The position numbers and the translations under genes were made by a program. Below are positions 7,789-16,824 of a DNA stretch of 64,000 bases, one piece after another. Under the pieces are notes generated by a model. The model did not search any database, was not told the origin of the DNA, and worked only from the letters and a program-made list of their open reading frames with translations. The stretch comes from Actinoplanes cyaneus. Lineage in GTDB: Bacteria; Actinomycetota; Actinomycetes; Mycobacteriales; Micromonosporaceae. The stretch covers positions 124,001-188,000 of the forward strand of contig NZ_BOMH01000045.1 of NCBI RefSeq assembly GCF_016862095.1. Reading direction: 5' to 3'. Within the stretch, counting starts at the first letter, position 1. Every line of letters begins with the position of its first letter.

Positions 7789-8596
7789 CAGCTTGTGCAC
7801 AGCATTCTCTGAGGCGTTTCTGAGGTCCTCCGACGACGGGGTGCACTCGGACGGGGCGATCACCGTCGACGGCGGCGCGACAACGGTCGCCACGGGTGAC
7901 GACGGGGTCCACGCCGAGGGAACCGTCACGGTCAGCGCCGGCACGGTGGGCGTCACCAGGTCGTACGAGGGGGTCGAGGGCCTGAAGGTCTACGTGACCG
8001 GCGGCAGCGTCAGCGCCACCGCCTCGGACGACGCGGTCAACGCCGCCGACCCGGCCTACGGCGAGATGCAGAACTCGCCGAACGCGCTGGTCTCGATCAC
8101 CGGCGGGACCGTCGTGGTGGACGGCGGCACCGACGGCCTCGACTCCAACGGCGCGCTCACCATCGGCGGCGGCACCGTCGTGGTCAGCGGGTCCGCCACG
8201 CGCGGCGGCGGCGAGGGCGGTCTGGACTCCAACGGCGCGCTCACCATCACCGGCGGTACCCTGATCTCGACCGGCATCAGCGCGACCACCAGCACACTGC
8301 CCAGCTCCGGCCAGGGCTGGGTGTCCGTCACGTTCGGCGCCAACCAGCCGGCCGGGACGATCGTGCACCTGGCCACCACGTCCGGCACCCAGATCGCGGC
8401 CTACCGGTCGGCGAAGGCGTTCAAAGGTGTGGTCTTCTCGTCCGGCCAGATCACCCGGGGGACGACGTATGCGGTCTGCACCGGCGGGTCGGTCTCCGGC
8501 ACGGCGGCCGGCGGCGGCCTCTACACCGGCGGGACCCTCTCCGGCACTCAGGTCGCCACGGTGACCGCGGGCAGCCAGTCCGGCACCCGCCCGTGA
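7789..8596 (+). pseudogene. 5'-truncated carbohydrate-binding beta-solenoid protein (Cthe_2159-like)
   Basis: The open frame runs through the end of the racemase gene in another phase and shows family-like sequence only from about base 7825 ('SSDDGVHSDGAITVDGG'). It contains repeated solenoid rungs of the type D-D-G-[VL]-x-[SA]-x-G-x-[IL]-x-[VI]-x-G-G-T and the usual 'YEGVEGLKVYVTGGSVSATASDDAVNAAD' region, whose first and last parts are cited here only as landmarks. Full-length relatives have a signal peptide and an N-terminal half that are absent. No ribosome site or export signal precedes the remnant. It is read as a decayed C-terminal half of a secreted protein. Confidence 0.6.
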
Positions 8597-8602
8597 CCGG
8601 CC

Positions 8603-8634
8603 GGTCCCTCCGGCCGCCCGCCGCCGGAGGGACC
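8603..8634 (+). terminator. Hairpin terminator
   Basis: Perfect 12-bp stem GGTCCCTCCGGC / GCCGGAGGGACC with an 8-base loop, just after the solenoid remnant stop. No T-tract follows, as is usual in very GC-rich actinomycetes. Confidence 0.6.
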
Positions 8635-8695
8635 ACCCGGCCGCCGGTCAGGTGACGGCTCTCGATACATTTGCCCGGCACAACAGGGGGAGGGC

Positions 8696-9868
8696 ATGTC
8701 AGTGGACGGCACGGGGGCAGCACCCGGAGGCGGCGGCACGCCTGATCCGGCGTCGTCATCACCTGATCCGGCATCGTCGTCATCGGCCGGACCGGCTCCG
8801 GATCCGACGTCCGCGACGCCGGCATCGCCCACCGGTCCGCCGGCACCCGGATCCTCCTCGCCGGCGCCGGCCTCGGAGTGGGCGCGCCCGGCCGAGGGGG
8901 CCGCTACGCCGCCACCCGTCGAGGCGTGGGCGCCGCCGGTTCCGCCGCCGAACGATCAGCCGGCGCAGCTCTTCCCGTTCCCGCAGCCACCTCCGGCGGC
9001 GGACGCGTATCCGCAGCCCGGTTATCCGGCGCCCGGCTATCCACCGCCCGGTTATCCGGCGCCCGGCGCTTACCCGGCCCCCGGTCAGTACGCGCAGTAC
9101 CCCCAGCCCGGCTGGCCCCCGGCCGTGGCAGCCCCACCCCGCGGCCGTCGCGGGCTGCTGGCGGGCGTGATCGTCGCGGCCGTCGCGGTGATCGGCCTGC
9201 TCTGCACCGGCAGCATCTACATGATGGCCGAGGACCAGCACGACTCCTCCAGCGCGGACGGCGGTTTCGGCCAGGAGGATCCGTTCAGCTGGCCGACCGG
9301 CCTGCCGTTCCCGTCCGCGCGGCCGACCGGCGAGCCGGCCCCCGAGTCGACCGGCCCGCAACCGGCCGCGAGCCCGGCCAAGGACATCTACGACCTGAAC
9401 GCGGTCTGCGACGACAACGCCTTCTTCCCGGACGCCCCGAAGCACGCCGGCAAGGCCCCGCACCCGGTGGCCCTGCTGATCAAGGACGGCGAGAACGCGG
9501 TCCGCTGGAACAACCGCACCTACTACCTGGACGACATCGGCACCGGCAAGGCGGCCGAGAACACCTGGGGCCCGAACAGCCCGGCGAAGGTGCAGCTCGC
9601 CGCCTGCCTGGACCGGACCAGTGCCGGATCCAAGCTGCGCACCTGCAAGTACGACGAGCCGGACCCCGACACGCTCACCCTCTACCGGGCGAGCTGGCGG
9701 CTGCGCGTGTTCGAGGTCGCGACCCGCAAACAACTGCTCGACAAGAAGCTGGCCAGCAACGAGACCGCCTGCCCGTTCTCGGTGCTCGTCGGCCCGGACA
9801 AGAAGATCTACGCCGAGGTCAGCGACCACACCCTGGTCAGCACCCTGAAGAGCCTGGTCACCAAGTAG
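8696..9868 (+). CDS. Proline-rich single-pass membrane protein of unknown function
   Basis: 390 residues. The N-terminal ~145 residues are Pro/Ala/Ser/Gly-rich and disordered. They include Y-P-x-P-G repeats at about 105-140 ('PGYPAPGYPPPGYPAPG') like those of actinobacterial membrane proteins that carry a cytoplasmic proline tract. One membrane helix follows a basic stop ('RGRRGLLAGVIVAAVAVIGL', about 150-172). The extracytoplasmic part (about 210-390) begins 'DIYDLNAVCDDNAFFPDAPKH' and carries six or so cysteines, suggesting disulfides. I recognise no enzymatic motif. It is followed at 89 bases by the NB-ARC/WD40 gene, with which it may be co-expressed. Confidence 0.75.
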   Translation: MSVDGTGAAPGGGGTPDPASSSPDPASSSSAGPAPDPTSATPASPTGPPAPGSSSPAPASEWARPAEGAATPPPVEAWAPPVPPPNDQPAQLFPFPQPPPAADAYPQPGYPAPGYPPPGYPAPGAYPAPGQYAQYPQPGWPPAVAAPPRGRRGLLAGVIVAAVAVIGLLCTGSIYMMAEDQHDSSSADGGFGQEDPFSWPTGLPFPSARPTGEPAPESTGPQPAASPAKDIYDLNAVCDDNAFFPDAPKHAGKAPHPVALLIKDGENAVRWNNRTYYLDDIGTGKAAENTWGPNSPAKVQLAACLDRTSAGSKLRTCKYDEPDPDTLTLYRASWRLRVFEVATRKQLLDKKLASNETACPFSVLVGPDKKIYAEVSDHTLVSTLKSLVTK

Positions 9869-9957
9869 AGCCGGTTCGGCGGATCCGCCCGGCCGGGACA
9901 TCCACGAGACCCGGCCCGATGCAGTGACCTGCCCGTCGCCACGCCGTTGGTGCATGT

Positions 9958-12900
9958 GTGACAGACGGCTTACGGTGGCGGCGATGGGCCGGTCGCCTGC
10001 GCAACCCCGCGGCGGCCCCGGCCCCGGCTCCGGTCCCGCGTCCCCGGGAGGCGCCGTGGATGGCCGCCGGCCCCGGCGACGACCTGGTGGAACGCACCGC
10101 GCTGCAGACCCGCGTGCGGGAGCGGCTGCTCGCCGGGGACGTCGCGCTGCACGGGCTCGCCGGCATCGGCAAGTCGACGCTGGCCCGGCAGGTCGCCGCC
10201 GGCCTGCGCGGGCGCTTCCCCGGCGGGATGCTGTGGGCAGCCGTCGGGCAGGAGGCCACCGGCCCGGCGCTCGCCGCCGTCATCGCGGACCTGGTCACGC
10301 ATCTCACCGGTGAGCCGCCCGGCGTCGTCACCCCCGCCCAGGCCGGTGAGCGGCTCGCCGCCGAGCTGGCGCTGCGCCCGCCGGTCCTGCTGGTCGCCGA
10401 CGACGTGTGGACCGCGGACCAGCTCACCCCGTTCCTCGGCGCGGGCTGCCGGCTGCTGATCACCACCCGGGTCGGCGGCGTGCTCCCGCCCGGCCTGCTC
10501 CGGATCGACGTCGGCGAGATGACCCACGACGACGCGACCGCGCTGCTCACCCGCGACCTGCCCGGGCTGCCGCTGCCGGACCTGACCGCGCTGCACGCGC
10601 TGACCGGGCGGTGGCCGCTGCTCACCGCGCTCGCCAACGGCGTGCTGCGTCACGGCGGGGCCGCCCACCAGCTCATCGACCAGGTCGGCGCGGGCGGCTG
10701 GGTGGCGCTGGACCTCACCGTGCCCGGAGAACGCGAACGGGCAGTGGACGGGCTGGTCAGCGCCGCCCTGGACCGGCTGCCCGAGGCGGACCGGCGACGA
10801 TTCCTCGAACTGGCGATCTTCCCGGAGGGCGGGCCGGTCCCGGACCCGATCATCGACCTCCTGTGGTCCGGCACGGGCGGCACGTCACCCTCGGAAGCAG
10901 AGGATCTGCGTACGGCGTTCGCCCGCCTCGGCCTCGTGCGGCGGGACAGGGCGGGGCTGTGGATGAGTGGCGTGCTCCGGACGTACCTCCGCCATCGCCT
11001 GCCCGACCACGAGATCGCGCAAGTGAACCGCAGGCTGATGGAGGTGTCGCGTCCGCGCAGCGGCGGGCCGTGGTGGACGATGCCGGTCACCGAGCGCTAT
11101 CTCTGGCGCCACCTGGCGTTCCACCTGCAGGAGGCGCGCTGGTGGGACGAGCTGTTCGTGGCCGTGACCGACCTGCGGCGCCTCGCCGTGCAGATCCCGC
11201 TGTCCGGCGTCGCGGCCGCGGTCGCCGACCTGGCGCGGATGCCGGACCCGCGGGCCGGCGCGCTGCGGGCCCGGCTGTCGCGCAGCGCCCACCTGCTGCA
11301 CGCGATCAGCCCCGCCGGCGCGCTGACCGACGTGCTGCTGTCGCGCCTGGGCGGAGCGCCCGAACTCGCCGCCGACGTCGCCGCGCTCGGCGCCGCGCAG
11401 CGCACCCGGGCCGGGCTGGTCGCGCGCCGGCCCCTGCCGGACGTCGGGCCGGACAGCCTGACCAGGGTGATCGCCGGAGACGCCGGGTGGCTCAACTGCG
11501 TGGCCCTCGCACCCGGGATGGAGTGGATCGCGGCCGGCGGTGACACCGGGGTGATCACGCTGCACGACGGGACCGAGGGGACGGCGCTCGCCCGGTTCAC
11601 CGGGCACGTGGGGGCGGTCAAGGCACTGGCCGCGACGTTCGACGGTGGCTACCTGCTGTCGGCCGGCAGCGATGCCACGTTACGGGTCTGGGATGTCGCG
11701 CGCCGCCAGGAACGCGTCCTGTGGACGGCCGCCGGGGAGATCCTCGGGTGCGCGGCGTCGCCGGCCAGCCATCGGGTCGCGGCGGTCAGCGCCGTCGGGG
11801 AGCTGATCGTGCTCGACGCGGTCGGGAACTGGCGGATCCTCGGGCACCACGCCGGGGAGAAGCTGGTGGGATGCGCGTTCCTCGACGACGACCGGGTCGT
11901 CACGGTCACCGAGGAGGGCGCGGTGGCCGGGCACGAGATGCGCAGCGGCCGGCGGAAGATGCTGGTCGCGGGCGGGAAGGCCGGGGTCACCGAGTTCGCG
12001 CCGGCCGCAACGTGGGTGGCGGTCGGCGGGATCGACGGGGAGGTGCGGATTCATCCGCTCCGCGGGGACGAGGCGGCGGTGACCCTCGGCGGGCACCGGG
12101 GGTGTGTGAGCGCGCTGGCGGCCTTCGGCGATCGGATCATCTCCGGTGGGGAGGACGGGACGGTCCGGGTCTCCGACCGGTACGGGACGGAGGTGGCGGT
12201 CGTCCGCGCGCATCCGAGCTGGGTCACCGACTGCGTCGTGGCGTCCGACCGGCGGACGCTGGTGACCACCGGCAGTGACGGATCGATCCGGGTGTGGGAC
12301 CTGCCCCGGTTGGCGCAGGAAACCGTCGGCGGTCCGGTCGACTGGCTCAACACCTGCGCGGTCTCCCCGTCCCCGCCGGCGCCGCTGCTGACCGGCGGGC
12401 AGGACGGCGTCGTCCGGCTGTGGTCGGGCGCGACCAGCAAACCGGTCTGGACCTGGGCCGATCCGATCCGATCGTGTGCCTTCGGCCCGGACGGCACCTG
12501 GCTCGTGGCGGCCACCGCCACCGGCACCGCCCTGCTCCGCGACGTCGGCGACGGCTGGGCCGACACCGTCCACCCGGGCGCGGCCGGCTGCGCGGTCACC
12601 ACTGACCTCTTCGCCCGCTGGGACGAGGCCGGCACGCTGGAGATCCGCTCGGTCACCGGCCCCGACGTCTACCGCCGTGAGCACGAACATCCGATCCGGG
12701 CAGCGGCGTTCCTGCCCCGGCACCGCATGATCATCGCCGATGCGAGCGGCGCCGTCGCGGTCTGGCACTACCCGAAGGGCCGCCTCCGCCCGCTGCCGCT
12801 GTCGCCGCCGGGCCCTACCCGGGCGATGCACCGGGCCGCTGACCAGCTCACCCTCATCTGCGACGCCGGCATTGCGACATTTGACGTACGGTCATTGCGC

Positions 12901-13170
12901 CCCCTCGCCGTCGCCACGTTCCCCGGCGCCGGCGAGGTCACGCACGGGTCGATCTCGGCCGACGGCCAGTGGCTGTCGACGACGAGCGCGTCCGGTGAGC
13001 TGCGGATCTGGCCCCTCGCCGGCCTGGCCGAGACGCCGGGGTGGCAGCCCGTGGCGGCGATGCGGGTGGACGGTTCGCTCTACGAATCCGCCTGGATCCC
13101 CGGCGGCCTCGACCTCTGCGCCGCCGGCCGTCGTGGGCTCTACGCCTTCACGTTCCGCCCACCCCGCTGA
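9958..13170 (+). CDS. NB-ARC STAND ATPase with C-terminal WD40 repeats (Apaf-1-like architecture)
   Basis: 1070 residues from a GTG. Walker A GLAGIGKST (66-74), Walker B LLVADDVW (144-151) and sensor 'CRLLITTR' (164-171) define an NB-ARC P-loop switch. A winged-helix and helical arm ('LELAIFPEG') follows, then a helical linker to about residue 500. From about 510 to the end there are a dozen or so beta-propeller repeats ('LLSAGSDATLRVWD', 'IISGGEDGTVRVSD', 'LVTTGSDGSIRVWD', 'LLTGGQDGVVRLWS'), several degenerate. There is no obvious N-terminal effector domain; only a 35-residue Pro/Ala/Arg tail precedes the NB-ARC. STAND proteins oligomerise on ligand sensing. Neighbouring genes do not reveal the effector. 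Confidence 0.93.
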   Translation: MTDGLRWRRWAGRLRNPAAAPAPAPVPRPREAPWMAAGPGDDLVERTALQTRVRERLLAGDVALHGLAGIGKSTLARQVAAGLRGRFPGGMLWAAVGQEATGPALAAVIADLVTHLTGEPPGVVTPAQAGERLAAELALRPPVLLVADDVWTADQLTPFLGAGCRLLITTRVGGVLPPGLLRIDVGEMTHDDATALLTRDLPGLPLPDLTALHALTGRWPLLTALANGVLRHGGAAHQLIDQVGAGGWVALDLTVPGERERAVDGLVSAALDRLPEADRRRFLELAIFPEGGPVPDPIIDLLWSGTGGTSPSEAEDLRTAFARLGLVRRDRAGLWMSGVLRTYLRHRLPDHEIAQVNRRLMEVSRPRSGGPWWTMPVTERYLWRHLAFHLQEARWWDELFVAVTDLRRLAVQIPLSGVAAAVADLARMPDPRAGALRARLSRSAHLLHAISPAGALTDVLLSRLGGAPELAADVAALGAAQRTRAGLVARRPLPDVGPDSLTRVIAGDAGWLNCVALAPGMEWIAAGGDTGVITLHDGTEGTALARFTGHVGAVKALAATFDGGYLLSAGSDATLRVWDVARRQERVLWTAAGEILGCAASPASHRVAAVSAVGELIVLDAVGNWRILGHHAGEKLVGCAFLDDDRVVTVTEEGAVAGHEMRSGRRKMLVAGGKAGVTEFAPAATWVAVGGIDGEVRIHPLRGDEAAVTLGGHRGCVSALAAFGDRIISGGEDGTVRVSDRYGTEVAVVRAHPSWVTDCVVASDRRTLVTTGSDGSIRVWDLPRLAQETVGGPVDWLNTCAVSPSPPAPLLTGGQDGVVRLWSGATSKPVWTWADPIRSCAFGPDGTWLVAATATGTALLRDVGDGWADTVHPGAAGCAVTTDLFARWDEAGTLEIRSVTGPDVYRREHEHPIRAAAFLPRHRMIIADASGAVAVWHYPKGRLRPLPLSPPGPTRAMHRAADQLTLICDAGIATFDVRSLRPLAVATFPGAGEVTHGSISADGQWLSTTSASGELRIWPLAGLAETPGWQPVAAMRVDGSLYESAWIPGGLDLCAAGRRGLYAFTFRPPR

Positions 13171-13193
13171 CCTGGGCTCGCTTTCCCCGAATC

Positions 13194-13250
13194 AGGTCCC
13201 TTATATAAGGAACCTTGCAAAGATCGGGGACGTGATCTAAGGTTCCTTAC
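13194..13250 (+). promoter_or_regulatory. Promoter with three-turn-spaced palindromic operator
   Basis: -35 TTGCAA (13215-13220), 17-base spacer, -10 TAAGGT (13238-13243). AAGGAACCTT (13207-13216) and its inverse AAGGTTCCTT (13239-13248) are spaced 32 bases centre to centre, about three helical turns, and overlap both promoter boxes. The left site is also half of a 22-bp palindrome centred on TATATA (13194-13215) with one mismatch pair. This predicts tight repression of the hydrolase/MBL pair by an unlinked regulator. Confidence 0.65.
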
Positions 13251-13295
13251 ATGAGGCCGGGCCACCACCGGCCCGGTCCACGAAGGGATAGCAGC

Positions 13296-14084
13296 ATGAA
13301 GATCACCGTCCCGGCCGGCAGCCTCCGGCCCGCCCGCACCACCACCGTCGCGCTCGGCGACGTCGAGGTCACACTCGACGACCACGACCGCACCCGCCCG
13401 TTCCTCGTGCTGCACGGCGGCGGTGGGGTCGCCTCCGTGCGAGGCTTCGCCAACCTGCTCGCCGAACGGACCCACGCCCGGGTGATCGTTCCCACCCACC
13501 CCGGCTTCGGAGGCACGGCCCGCCCGGCCGGGCCGGCGACGACCCGCGATCTCGCCGCCACCTACATCGCCCTCCTCGACCGGCTCGAACTCGCCGACGT
13601 CACCGTCATCGGCAACAGCTTCGGCGGCTGGGTCGCCGCCGAGATGGCGCTGCTGGGCAGCCCCCGGCTCTCCGGCGCGGTGATCGTCGACGGCATCGGC
13701 ATCGAGGTCGAAGGCCACCAGATGACCAGCGTCCGCGGCCTCGCACCGGCCGAGCTCGCCAAGCTGTCATGGCACGACCCGGCCAAGGCGCCGCGCCCGC
13801 CGGCCGTCGGCGGAAGCGGCCCGAGCCCCGACCTCGCCGCGCTGGCGTCCTACGCGGGCCCCGCCATGTCCGACCCCACTCTGCTGGAGCGGCTCCGCGG
13901 CCTCGACCTCCCGGTTCACGTGATCTGGGGCGAGAGCGACGGCATCGTCACCCCCGAGTACGGCAAGGCCTACGCCGCCGCCATCCCCATGTCCGTCTTC
14001 ACCGTGCTCCCCGGCAGCGGGCACCTGCCCCAGCTCGAAACGCCCGAAGAGCTTCTCGGCGCCATCACCGACCTCGGCAACTGA
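13296..14084 (+). CDS. Alpha/beta hydrolase
   Basis: 262 residues. Oxyanion loop 'LHGGGG', nucleophile elbow 'GNSFGGW' (catalytic Ser), acid in 'ESDGIVTPE' and His in 'GSGHLPQLE' give a complete triad. The ATG at 13296 follows a GAAGGGA site and lies about 45 bases after the predicted transcription start; an in-frame ATG at 13251 would fall almost on that start and lacks a site. The next gene, 45 bases downstream, encodes a metallo-beta-lactamase-fold hydrolase, so both are likely one unit. The substrate is unknown. Confidence 0.88.
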   Translation: MKITVPAGSLRPARTTTVALGDVEVTLDDHDRTRPFLVLHGGGGVASVRGFANLLAERTHARVIVPTHPGFGGTARPAGPATTRDLAATYIALLDRLELADVTVIGNSFGGWVAAEMALLGSPRLSGAVIVDGIGIEVEGHQMTSVRGLAPAELAKLSWHDPAKAPRPPAVGGSGPSPDLAALASYAGPAMSDPTLLERLRGLDLPVHVIWGESDGIVTPEYGKAYAAAIPMSVFTVLPGSGHLPQLETPEELLGAITDLGN

Positions 14085-14129
14085 CCCCTCCGCCCCCGGC
14101 AAGAGCCCCGCACAGCAAGGACAACCGTC

Positions 14130-14885
14130 ATGAAGACCTCCCTGACCGTCACCCGCATCGCCCACGCCTGCCAGCTGATCGAGATCGGTGACCTGCGCAT
14201 CGTCACCGACCCCTGGTTCAGTGAGAGCGCCACCTACCACCAGGGCGAACCTCTCGCGTACGACGTGGCGTCGCTCGGCCGTGTCGACGCGCTCGTCATC
14301 AGCCACGAGCACTACGACCACTGTAACCTCGACGCCCTGGTCGCCGGTGGTTTCGACCTCGCCACCCCGGTGTTCGGCCCGGGCACCGTCACGGCCCTCG
14401 CCGCGAGCAAGGGCTTCACCCGGCTGCACACCATCGAGGCGTGGGAGTCCGCAACGCTCGGCGAGCTCACCGTGACCGCCACGCCCGGGCAGCACGGCGT
14501 CCACGAGGTCACCTTCGTCATCAAGGCCCACGGGCGCGCCGTCTTCTTCGGCGGCGACTCGCTGCGCGTCCCGGAGCTCGACGAGATCCCCGCCCGCCTC
14601 GGCCCGCTCGACCTCGCCATCCTGCCCGTCAACGGCCTGTGCATCCGCCCGGCCGGCCTGGCGCAGGTCGTCATGGACGCCGAACAGGCCGCCGCACTGA
14701 CCGCGGCGCTCAACCCGGCCGTCGCGCTGCCGCACCACTACGCGTTCCACAGCGGACAGCTCGGTGACCGGATCATCACCCGGGGCGACCAGGACCCCCG
14801 CCACTACACCGACGCACTCGCCCGCCTCGCGCCGCACGTCACCACCCGCATCGTGCTGCCGGGCACGCCGGTCACGGTGCCCTGA
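14130..14885 (+). CDS. Metallo-beta-lactamase-fold metal-dependent hydrolase (UlaG-like)
   Basis: 251 residues. The dinuclear metal motif HxHxDH is HEHYDH (59-64), with further ligands expected in 'FFGGDSL' and 'LPHHYAFHSG'. The N-terminal strand 'RIAHACQLIEIGDLRIVTDPW' is typical of the YcbL/UlaG-like branch of lactonases and phosphodiesterases. It follows the alpha/beta hydrolase by 45 bases and presumably shares its operator-controlled promoter. The substrate cannot be read from sequence. Confidence 0.88.
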   Translation: MKTSLTVTRIAHACQLIEIGDLRIVTDPWFSESATYHQGEPLAYDVASLGRVDALVISHEHYDHCNLDALVAGGFDLATPVFGPGTVTALAASKGFTRLHTIEAWESATLGELTVTATPGQHGVHEVTFVIKAHGRAVFFGGDSLRVPELDEIPARLGPLDLAILPVNGLCIRPAGLAQVVMDAEQAAALTAALNPAVALPHHYAFHSGQLGDRIITRGDQDPRHYTDALARLAPHVTTRIVLPGTPVTVP

Positions 14886-15373
14886 CCGACCTCGGCGCCG
14901 GCTGACCCACAGCACACGCCGGCGCCACGGCTGCACGTCCCCACCACGGCACACGCCACCACCACGGCGACCGCCACGCCCCGGCCCGACGCCCCACCCC
15001 GGCCCGGCCCGGCCCGACGCCACGCTCGGCCCCGGCCCAGCCCCGGCCCGACGCCACGCTCGGCCCCGGCCCAGCCCCGGTCCGACGCCACGGCCCGGCC
15101 GGGCGCGGTGTCACGGCGCGCCACATCCCGGCCAGGCGCGGTGCCACGTCCCGGCCCGGCCCGGTGCCATGGCCCGCCCGGCGCGGCGCCCCGGCCCGGC
15201 CGGCCCGGTGCCACGGCACGGCACGGCACGGCGCCACAGCACGACGGCCCGGGCCCGCGCCCACGGCGGCCCGGGCCGGCTCCTCGGCGGGACAGCGCGC
15301 CACACAGCTCAGCGGGTGACCAACGCGGTCGCGGTTGTCGGCGCCGACGCCGAGACCTCCGGCGCGGCCTCGC
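14886..15373. other. 488-base gap, extremely GC-rich low-complexity DNA
   Basis: No credible gene: frames here are open on several strands at once and encode only Arg/Pro/Ala/Gly strings. The DNA is built from degenerate CCCGGCCCGG and GGCACGGC units and holds a 34-bp tandem repeat (annotated separately). It separates the plus-strand MBL gene from the convergent aminotransferase gene. Confidence 0.7.
15016..15117. repeat. 34-bp tandem repeat, three copies
   Basis: Copies begin at 15016, 15050 and 15084, each starting GACGCCACG and containing a CCCCGGCCCAGCCCCGG core. The first two are essentially identical; the third diverges after about 9 bases. Head-to-tail with no spacers. Confidence 0.8.
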
Positions 15374-16744
15374 CTAGCCGGCTGTCAGCTCGGCCAGCGC
15401 CTCGTCGAAGATCTCGTGGTGGCGGGCAACATCGTCGAGCGTAGTCTCCGGGCACATCAGCGCCATGTTGTGGAACGGCGTCAGCAGCACCCCGCGATTC
15501 GCCAGATAGACGTGGAGGCAGTCCTCCAGCTCGGCGTCCGCGCTCGCCGCGGACTCGGTGCCGTTACGCGGGGCGGGGTCGGCGAACCGATACTCCACAC
15601 GGGCGCCGAGGCGACTGACGGACCACGGAACCCGGTACGCCGAGATGATCTTCTGAAGTCCCTCGGCGAACGCCGTCGCCGTGGTGATCATCGTGGCGAA
15701 CGCGCCCTCGGTCAGCACCTCCTCCAGCGTGGCGCGGGTCGCGGCCATCGACACCGGGTTCCCGGCGAGCGTGCCGCCGACGCCGCCCATGTCGACCAGG
15801 TCGAGGTCGCCGCGGCCGGTCAGCGCGTCGGCCAGCTCGGCGGAGAGCCCGTAGGCCCCGACCGGCACGCCGCCACCGATCGCCTTGCCGATGGTCAGCA
15901 CGTCGGGCTGCAGATCCCAGAGCCGGGTGGCCCCGCCCGGCCCGGCCGAGAAGGTGTGCGTCTCGTCGTTGATCAGATAGGTCCCGTATCTCCTGGTCAG
16001 CTCACGCACGCCGGCCAGATAGCCCGGCTCCGGCAGCACGATGCCGATGTTGGTCAGCGCCGGCTCCATCAGCACCGCGGCGACGTCGCCGTGCGCCAGC
16101 TCGCGCTCCAGCATGGCGAGGTCGTTGAACTCGGCGACCCGGCTCGTCGCGGTCACGTCAACCGGCGCGCCGACGTTGCCCTCGCGGCTGCGGCCGTGCC
16201 CGTCGGGCCCGACGACGATCAGCGACTCGTCCACCGAGCCGTGGTAACAATAGCTGTTGACCAGCACCTTCGGCCGCCCGGTGACTGCGCGCAGCAGGCG
16301 GATCGCCCAGCGGTTGGCGTCGGTGGCGGTCAGCGCGAAACTCCAGAACGGCAGCCCGAAGCGACTCGCCAGCTCGGCGCCGACCACAGCGGCATCCTCG
16401 GTCGGCAGCATCGTGGTGGCGCCGCCCAGCTCACCGAGACGCCGGGTGACCGCGGTGACCACCGGCGCGGGGGAGTGGCCGGCCATCGCCCCGGTGTCAC
16501 CCAGGCAGAAGTCGACGAATTCGTTGCCGTCGAGGTCGGTCAGCCGGTTGCCGCGGGCCGTCCTCAGATAGACCGGGAAGCCGGCCGCGGTCTTGTTCAT
16601 CCACGTCATCGGCACGCGCCCGAAGAGATGGTCGGCGCGCCCGTAAGCCGCCGCCGAGCGGGGGTGCCGCCCGGCGAAGGTGGCCCGCTCACGCTCGGCG
16701 AGCTCAGCGAGTCTGGTGCGGTCGACGCCGGATTCCGTTGCCAT
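15374..16744 (-). CDS. Class III aminotransferase, glutamate-1-semialdehyde-aminomutase-like
   Basis: 456 residues, PLP fold type I. Landmarks: 'TDLDGNEFVDFCLGDTGAMAGHSP', the PLP-Asp region 'LINDETHTF', Schiff-base lysine in 'TIGKAIGGGVP', and 'GTLAGNPVSMAA'. The latter two are as in glutamate-1-semialdehyde aminomutase and related omega-amino acid transaminases. It is too divergent in context to be the haem enzyme: no hem genes are near. The EEP-family gene lies 73 bases upstream in the opposite reading order on the same strand. The substrate is unassigned. Confidence 0.88.
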   Translation of the reverse strand: MATESGVDRTRLAELAERERATFAGRHPRSAAAYGRADHLFGRVPMTWMNKTAAGFPVYLRTARGNRLTDLDGNEFVDFCLGDTGAMAGHSPAPVVTAVTRRLGELGGATTMLPTEDAAVVGAELASRFGLPFWSFALTATDANRWAIRLLRAVTGRPKVLVNSYCYHGSVDESLIVVGPDGHGRSREGNVGAPVDVTATSRVAEFNDLAMLERELAHGDVAAVLMEPALTNIGIVLPEPGYLAGVRELTRRYGTYLINDETHTFSAGPGGATRLWDLQPDVLTIGKAIGGGVPVGAYGLSAELADALTGRGDLDLVDMGGVGGTLAGNPVSMAATRATLEEVLTEGAFATMITTATAFAEGLQKIISAYRVPWSVSRLGARVEYRFADPAPRNGTESAASADAELEDCLHVYLANRGVLLTPFHNMALMCPETTLDDVARHHEIFDEALAELTAG

Positions 16745-16779
16745 GCGGCGAAGTTATCAGGCTTTCCGTGGCACGAACT

Positions 16780-16824
16780 CCCTCTGCAGAACTAGATCCT
16801 GCGCCGGAAGACAGTTCTAGAGGG
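16780..16824 (-). terminator. Hairpin at the end of the EEP-family gene
   Basis: CCCTCTGCAGAACT (16780-16793) pairs with AGTTCTAGAGGG (16813-16824), with a 2-base bulge. The stem contains the TAG stop codon of the minus-strand gene that ends at 16817. No T-tract is seen, so termination is likely but not certain. Confidence 0.4.

Noticed and set aside
15016..15117. 34-bp repeats considered as a CRISPR array
   Set aside because: Units are contiguous without unique spacers, and no cas genes are present.
14764..15444. Several frames of 90-226 residues in the 14.9-15.4 kb gap
   Set aside because: Pure Arg/Pro/Ala/Gly low complexity, open on both strands at once, built on tandem DNA repeats.
15374..16744. 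Glutamate-1-semialdehyde aminomutase (haem synthesis)
   Set aside because: The fold and lysine region fit, but no hem genes are near and internal motifs are divergent; kept as an unassigned class III aminotransferase.
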